Positions 6,512 through 9,157 of a stretch of 9,157 nucleotides of DNA are shown piece after piece. A program made the position numbers and the translations under genes. How positions within the stretch are numbered: the stretch's first letter is position 1; the number at the start of each line of letters is the position of its first letter. Location of the stretch: positions 9,153 through 18,309 of the forward strand of contig DHEX01000093.1 of NCBI GenBank assembly GCA_002400085.1, in the 5' to 3' direction. This DNA comes from Clostridiaceae bacterium UBA4839. Lineage in GTDB: Bacteria; Bacillota; Clostridia; Clostridiales; Caloramatoraceae. The notes beneath the pieces were generated by a model. It was not told the origin of the DNA and did not search any database. It saw only the letters and a list, made by a program, of their open reading frames with translations.

Positions 6512-6662
6512 ATGCAATTGTTAAGTGATTCTAAGGCTCAGGTGGAGTTTGCTTATGAGGAATACCTCCCTCCATCTGAAGTCTACGAAGAACTATCCAG
6601 GGGTGTAGCAGCCGTTATTCTCCGCGTTAAGCTGAGGATTCGGATGGTAATCATCGGGCAAA
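6512..6662 (+). ncRNA. Candidate structured RNA in the pssA leader
   Basis: G+C rises abruptly from about 8% (6301-6420) to 50% (6541-6660). Two helices are visible. Positions 6538-6547 pair with 6570-6579 (ten pairs including one G·U) and enclose a second hairpin, GAGG/CCTC with an AATA loop (6557-6568). A second arm at 6609-6646 has CCG (6612-6614) pairing with CGG (6641-6643) and TTCTC (6618-6622) with GAGGA (6634-6638). The stretch is open in the pssA frame from an ATG at 6512, but that ATG has no ribosome site while pssA has a good one at 6681-6690. It may be a cis-regulatory leader or an independent small RNA; no terminator separates it from pssA. I do not recognise the family with certainty. 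Clostridial motifs such as raiA RNA are the first to test. Confidence 0.5.
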
Positions 6663-6680
6663 AACTGTATATTAAATGTA

Positions 6681-6690
6681 GGGGTGGTGA
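6681..6690 (+). promoter_or_regulatory. Ribosome binding site deciding the pssA start
   Basis: GGGGTGGTGA ends seven bases before the ATG at 6698. It fixes the start there and not at the in-frame ATG 6512, 62 codons upstream, which has no such site. Confidence 0.8.
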
Positions 6691-6697
6691 TACATTA

Positions 6698-7207
6698 ATG
6701 TTTAAAAAAATGATACCAAGTTTATTTACTTTTTCTAATTTAACCTTTGGTATGCTTTCTATTTTATTTTCCCTGAATGGTAAACTTAAGACATCAGCAA
6801 TAATGCTGATTCTTGCTGCAATTATTGATAGATATGATGGAAGAATAGCAAGAAGATTTTCTGCTACTACTAATTTTGGTAAGGAACTTGACTCATTAGC
6901 AGACTTAATATCATTTGGAGCTGCTCCAGCTATATTAAGCTGGGTACTTTTCTTAAATTCTTATTCAATTATTGGCTATTTTATATGCATTTTATTCCCC
7001 ATAGCAGGTGCATATAGACTAGCAAGATTTAATGTCACTGAATTTAAAAATGTATATTCTGGAGTTCCAATTACTGTAGCAGGCGCTATCATGGCATTTA
7101 TAAATTTAATTTCTCTATATACAAAAGTTTATCCATTAATTCTTTCTATTATTATGATTTTCTTATCCTACTTAATGGTAAGCAAAATTCAATTCAAAAA
7201 AATATAA
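6698..7207 (+). CDS. pssA: CDP-diacylglycerol--serine O-phosphatidyltransferase
   Basis: Makes phosphatidylserine from CDP-diacylglycerol and serine, the precursor of phosphatidylethanolamine; an integral membrane enzyme. The 169 residues carry the complete CDP-alcohol phosphatidyltransferase motif: Asp44, Asp47-Gly48, Ala51-Arg52, Gly61, Asp65, Asp69, matching D-x2-DG-x2-AR-x8-G-x3-D-x3-D. The N-terminus (IPSLFTFSNLTFG) and FGKELDSLADLISFG are typical of the short Gram-positive PssA. Hydrophobic segments lie at about 6-25, 31-43, 72-90, 93-110 and near the C-terminus. The start at 6698 is set by the ribosome site; a longer in-frame reading adds 62 residues from the structured leader and is rejected. 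No decarboxylase gene (psd) lies next to it. A strong terminator follows at 7221-7256. Confidence 0.93.
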   Translation: MFKKMIPSLFTFSNLTFGMLSILFSLNGKLKTSAIMLILAAIIDRYDGRIARRFSATTNFGKELDSLADLISFGAAPAILSWVLFLNSYSIIGYFICILFPIAGAYRLARFNVTEFKNVYSGVPITVAGAIMAFINLISLYTKVYPLILSIIMIFLSYLMVSKIQFKKI

Positions 7208-7220
7208 TTAAGCACCATTT

Positions 7221-7256
7221 AAGTCCCTGATTGTATATATAATCGGGGACTTTTTT
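7221..7256 (+). terminator. Rho-independent terminator of pssA
   Basis: Arms 7221-7232 (AAGTCCCTGATT) and 7241-7252 (AATCGGGGACTT) pair over 12 positions with one G·U, an eight-base loop lies between them, and a six-T run (7251-7256) follows. Confidence 0.95.
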
Positions 7257-7292
7257 AATGCATAATGTAACTATAATTTGTAACAACAACGA

Positions 7293-7307
7293 TTATAATA
7301 CATAAAA
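7293..7307 (+). promoter_or_regulatory. PerR-box-like sequence before rubrerythrin
   Basis: TTATAATACATAAAA matches the PerR consensus TTATAATNATTATAA at 11 of 14 defined positions. It overlaps a possible -10 (CATAAA at 7301-7306, 17 bases from TTGTAA at 7278-7283). In clostridia PerR represses oxidative-stress genes including rubrerythrins. In AT-rich DNA the match may be chance. Confidence 0.25.
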
Positions 7308-7348
7308 TAATATTGATATTGCTTTATTAATCAATTTAGGAGGATTTT

Positions 7349-7888
7349 ATGAACCTTAAAGGCAGCCAAACCGAAAAAAATTTATTAAAAACTTTTGCTG
7401 GTGAATCAAGGGCAAGAAACAAATATACATTTTACTGTGAAAAAGCAAAATCTGAAGGCTATGAATTCATTGCATCTGTCTTTGAAGAAACAGCATCAAA
7501 TGAAAAAGCCCATGCAAGAAGAGTCTTTAATGACTTTTTAAGACAAAATAGGACTACTTTAGATAATTTAATGGATTCAGCTGAAGGAGAAGCTTTTGAA
7601 AGTGAAAAGCTCTATAAGAACTTTGAAAAAACCGCAAGGCAAGAAGGATTTAATGAAATAGCTGATTTTTATAAAGAAATTGCTGAAGTTGAAGAAAGCC
7701 ATAAAAACAGGTTTATGCAAGTTTATGAAAATCTTAAATCAGGTAAAATATTTAAACGGGATTATCCTGTAAAATGGCAGTGTATGAATTGCGGTTATAT
7801 TCATGAAGGAACGGAAGCTCCTGAAAAATGTCCGCTTTGTAAATATCCCAAATCCTACTTTCAAATTTATTGTGAAAATTACAAATAG
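7349..7888 (+). CDS. rbr: Rubrerythrin
   Basis: A cytoplasmic diiron protein that reduces hydrogen peroxide in anaerobes, taking electrons through its own rubredoxin domain. The 179 residues have a ferritin-like four-helix domain (about 1-130) with the expected ligands: Glu19 in AGES, Glu52 and His55 in NEKAH, Glu81 and Glu84, and Glu115 and His118 in EVEESH. A C-terminal rubredoxin domain has Cys145/Cys148 and Cys161/Cys164 (two CxxC knuckles). All key residues are present. A perfect AGGAGG (7338-7343) lies five bases before the ATG, implying strong translation. A PerR-like box lies in the upstream region. The gene is followed after 11 bases by a small acidic protein gene, probably in the same transcript. 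Confidence 0.96.
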   Translation: MNLKGSQTEKNLLKTFAGESRARNKYTFYCEKAKSEGYEFIASVFEETASNEKAHARRVFNDFLRQNRTTLDNLMDSAEGEAFESEKLYKNFEKTARQEGFNEIADFYKEIAEVEESHKNRFMQVYENLKSGKIFKRDYPVKWQCMNCGYIHEGTEAPEKCPLCKYPKSYFQIYCENYK

Positions 7889-7899
7889 GGGGTGAGCAT

Positions 7900-8085
7900 A
7901 TGTGTCCTTACATGATAATATGGGTACCTGTTAATTATTTTGATATGTCTTATGAATACAATGAGCCCTGTCCCTATATGTATCGAAGTACTGATTTTGA
8001 AGATGAGAATGCAAAATTAGAAGATGATTTTCTTAAAGATGAATACTATGAAGCTGACATAGAATATATAAATTCACAATTATAA
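7900..8085 (+). CDS. Small acidic protein of unknown function downstream of rubrerythrin
   Basis: I do not recognise this 61-residue protein. It is probably real: a strong ribosome site (GGGGGTGA, 7888-7895) precedes the ATG, it follows rubrerythrin by 11 bases, and its stop codon sits in a hairpin that ends the unit. The N-terminal half is rich in Tyr, Met and Pro and contains the tetrapeptide CPYM twice (residues 2-5 and 24-27). The C-terminal half is strongly acidic (DFEDENAKLEDDFLKDEYYEADIEY). There is no signal peptide and no clear membrane segment. The two cysteines next to proline and tyrosine could bind metal or form disulfides, but this is only a suggestion. A spore-coat-like or stress-related small protein are both possible. 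Confidence 0.7.
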   Translation: MCPYMIIWVPVNYFDMSYEYNEPCPYMYRSTDFEDENAKLEDDFLKDEYYEADIEYINSQL

Positions 8086-8112
8086 AGGGGTACATATGTA
8101 CTCCTTTATAAT
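8079..8112. terminator. Shared palindrome between convergent genes
   Basis: A near-perfect 34-base inverted repeat: arms ATTATAAAGG and CCTTTATAAT, one G·U pair, then GTAC/GTAC around an ATAT centre. It contains the TAA stop of the 61-residue gene (8083-8085) and, at the exact mirror position, the TAA stop of the yitT-like gene (8106-8108, minus). No T-run follows on either strand, so it is an atypical terminator that may serve both directions. Confidence 0.6.
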
Positions 8113-8957
8113 GCTGGTCTCTTAAATCCTTTTCCTTCAACCTCCGCTGCATCTAGAATGGAGATAAAAGCTGATTTATCTATATCCTCAATAACCTTCT
8201 TGGTTCTTGCAACCTGAAAAGAAGTTACAATACAAAATATTACATTTCTCTTCTCATTAGTATAGGCTCCTTCGCCATAAAAAAATGTTACTCCTCTTCC
8301 AATTTCATTCATAATAGCTTGTGAAACTTCCTTATCCTTTTTCGTTACTATAAAGAGTAGTTTCTTCCTGTCAAAGCCTTCAATTACTCTATTTAATACT
8401 ACAGATGATACATACATAGAAATCAAGGTATATAATGCTATTTCCACATTATTTAATACTGCACCTATTATAACAATTACTATATTTATTATAAATGATA
8501 CTGACGCAATACTAATGCCGTAACGTCTCTTTACAACTACAGCAATTATATCGGTGCCTCCTTGAGAACCTCTGTTTCTTAGAACTATCCCTATTCCAAT
8601 TCCGCCAAATACCCCTGCATATATACAGGATAATAAGATATCCTTAACATAAAAGTAAGAACTAAGGTTCCTTGTTAAAACAAGAAAAACTGAAAGAGCA
8701 ACAGTTCCTATTAAACTGTGTATAATAAAATCCTTATCAACTTCTTTTATACCAAATATAAATATTGGTATGTTTATAAGAAAGACCATATATCCAGTAG
8801 GTATACCTGTAAGGTATTGAATAATAAGCGCAATTCCAGACACTCCTCCACTCACGAGCTTGTGCGGTATAGTAAAGATGTTTATACTTATTGCTGTAAT
8901 AAGACTCCCCATAAGTATATATATAAGCCTTAAAACCTCTTCTCGTTTATTATCCAT
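8106..8957 (-). CDS. YitT-family membrane protein with DUF2179 domain
   Basis: A 283-residue integral membrane protein of the YitT (UPF0750) family; the family's transported substrate, if any, is not established. The N-terminal part (about 1-200) has five or six transmembrane segments at about 10-30, 34-50, 55-72, 78-96, 106-126 and 148-190, with the conserved family loop RNRGSQGGTDIIA (127-139). The C-terminal cytoplasmic DUF2179 domain (about 200-276) shows GRGVTFFYGEGAYTNEKRNVI and ends with FISILDAAEVEGKGF, both typical. The ATG at 8957 has a GGGTGAT ribosome site. It starts 33 bases after the nucleoside kinase stop and is likely in the same operon. Its stop codon lies in the palindrome shared with the convergent small gene. 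Confidence 0.92.
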   Translation of the reverse strand: MDNKREEVLRLIYILMGSLITAISINIFTIPHKLVSGGVSGIALIIQYLTGIPTGYMVFLINIPIFIFGIKEVDKDFIIHSLIGTVALSVFLVLTRNLSSYFYVKDILLSCIYAGVFGGIGIGIVLRNRGSQGGTDIIAVVVKRRYGISIASVSFIINIVIVIIGAVLNNVEIALYTLISMYVSSVVLNRVIEGFDRKKLLFIVTKKDKEVSQAIMNEIGRGVTFFYGEGAYTNEKRNVIFCIVTSFQVARTKKVIEDIDKSAFISILDAAEVEGKGFKRPAL

Positions 8958-8990
8958 AAATCACCCACCCCACACTATTTAAATATTTAA

Positions 8991-9157
8991 TCATCTAAAA
9001 CAGCTTCCTCCAATGAATTCTTTTAAAATAGAGTTATTAGGTATTACATTATTAACCACATCATCTTTTACATCAATGAAATAATTTAAAAAAGACAATA
9101 ACCTGTTTGCTTCAAGATATGCAGGGCTGTCTGCTGGTATTTCTTTTAAGAGCGGCT
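8991..9157 (-). CDS. Nucleoside (uridine-like) kinase, C-terminal end only
   Basis: Only the last 54 residues before a TGA stop are in the window; the rest lies beyond its right edge. The peptide contains PLLKEIPADSPAYLEANRLLSFL and ends SILKEFIGGSCFR. This resembles the C-terminus of the clostridial phosphoribulokinase/uridine-kinase-type nucleoside kinase (about 550 residues, with an N-terminal threonyl-tRNA-synthetase-like region), which would phosphorylate nucleosides for salvage. The assignment rests on this tail alone. The frame is continuous to the window edge. The gene lies directly upstream of the yitT-like gene on the same strand, 33 bases apart. Confidence 0.7.
   Translation of the reverse strand, partial: PLLKEIPADSPAYLEANRLLSFLNYFIDVKDDVVNNVIPNNSILKEFIGGSCFR

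Noticed and set aside
6493..6668. Direct repeat AAAACTGT (6493-6500 and 6661-6668) flanking the GC-rich island, as if a target duplication of an insertion
   Set aside because: Only eight mostly A/T bases, no terminal inverted repeats on the enclosed segment, and no transposase; chance is sufficient.
6512..6697. A 62-codon in-frame N-terminal extension of pssA from ATG 6512
   Set aside because: There is no ribosome site before 6512, pssA homologues begin at the IPSLFT segment, a good ribosome site precedes 6698, and the stretch has RNA-like helices.
8718..8933. Plus-strand open frame inside the yitT-like gene
   Set aside because: Antisense shadow with low-complexity composition.

Overview
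The window is low-GC Firmicutes DNA, most likely from a spore-forming anaerobic clostridium (Clostridiaceae or a close relative). Three things point there: AT-rich genes with strong AGGAGG/GGTGAT-type ribosome sites and frequent TTG/GTG starts; a germination-specific cortex-lytic enzyme (SleB), which implies endospores; and a rubrerythrin, typical of anaerobes. No transposase, integrase, phage gene, CRISPR array, tRNA or rRNA is visible. Most of this reads as ordinary chromosomal backbone.

Layout, left to right. (1) 1-839, minus: queG, the tRNA epoxyqueuosine reductase, cut off by the window edge. It diverges from a small UPF0180/YkuS-family gene (989-1237, plus), and the two promoters overlap. 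(2) A strong hairpin terminator at 1268-1320 ends the UPF0180 gene. sleB (1319-1993, minus) converges on it. (3) 2318-4796, plus: a YgiQ-type radical SAM protein and a DedA-family membrane protein form a tight operon. (4) 4798-6225, minus: a YegS/DgkB-type lipid kinase and, upstream of it, a small tandem-CBS protein, separated by a long hairpin. (5) 6226-6697: a very AT-rich intergenic stretch, then a sharply bounded island of 50% G+C. The island forms good helices on paper and lies in the 5' leader of pssA (phosphatidylserine synthase, 6698-7207). (6) 7349-8085, plus: rubrerythrin and an unrecognised 61-residue acidic protein. (7) 8106-9157, minus: a YitT-family membrane protein behind the tail of a uridine-kinase-like nucleoside kinase.

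How the genes may work together. DedA protein, lipid kinase and PssA all concern membrane phospholipid: lipid transbilayer movement, diacylglycerol to phosphatidate, and CDP-diacylglycerol to phosphatidylserine. They are not one operon, so a functional link is only an inference. The rest (tRNA modification, spore germination, oxidative-stress defence, nucleotide salvage) looks like unrelated housekeeping.

The least explained items are the structured-looking leader RNA in front of pssA, a 41-base dispersed repeat present twice (36/41 identical, opposite strands, each upstream of a gene in the same relative orientation), and the palindrome at 8079-8112 whose arms carry both stop codons of two convergent genes. 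I did not find a convincing new multi-gene system here.
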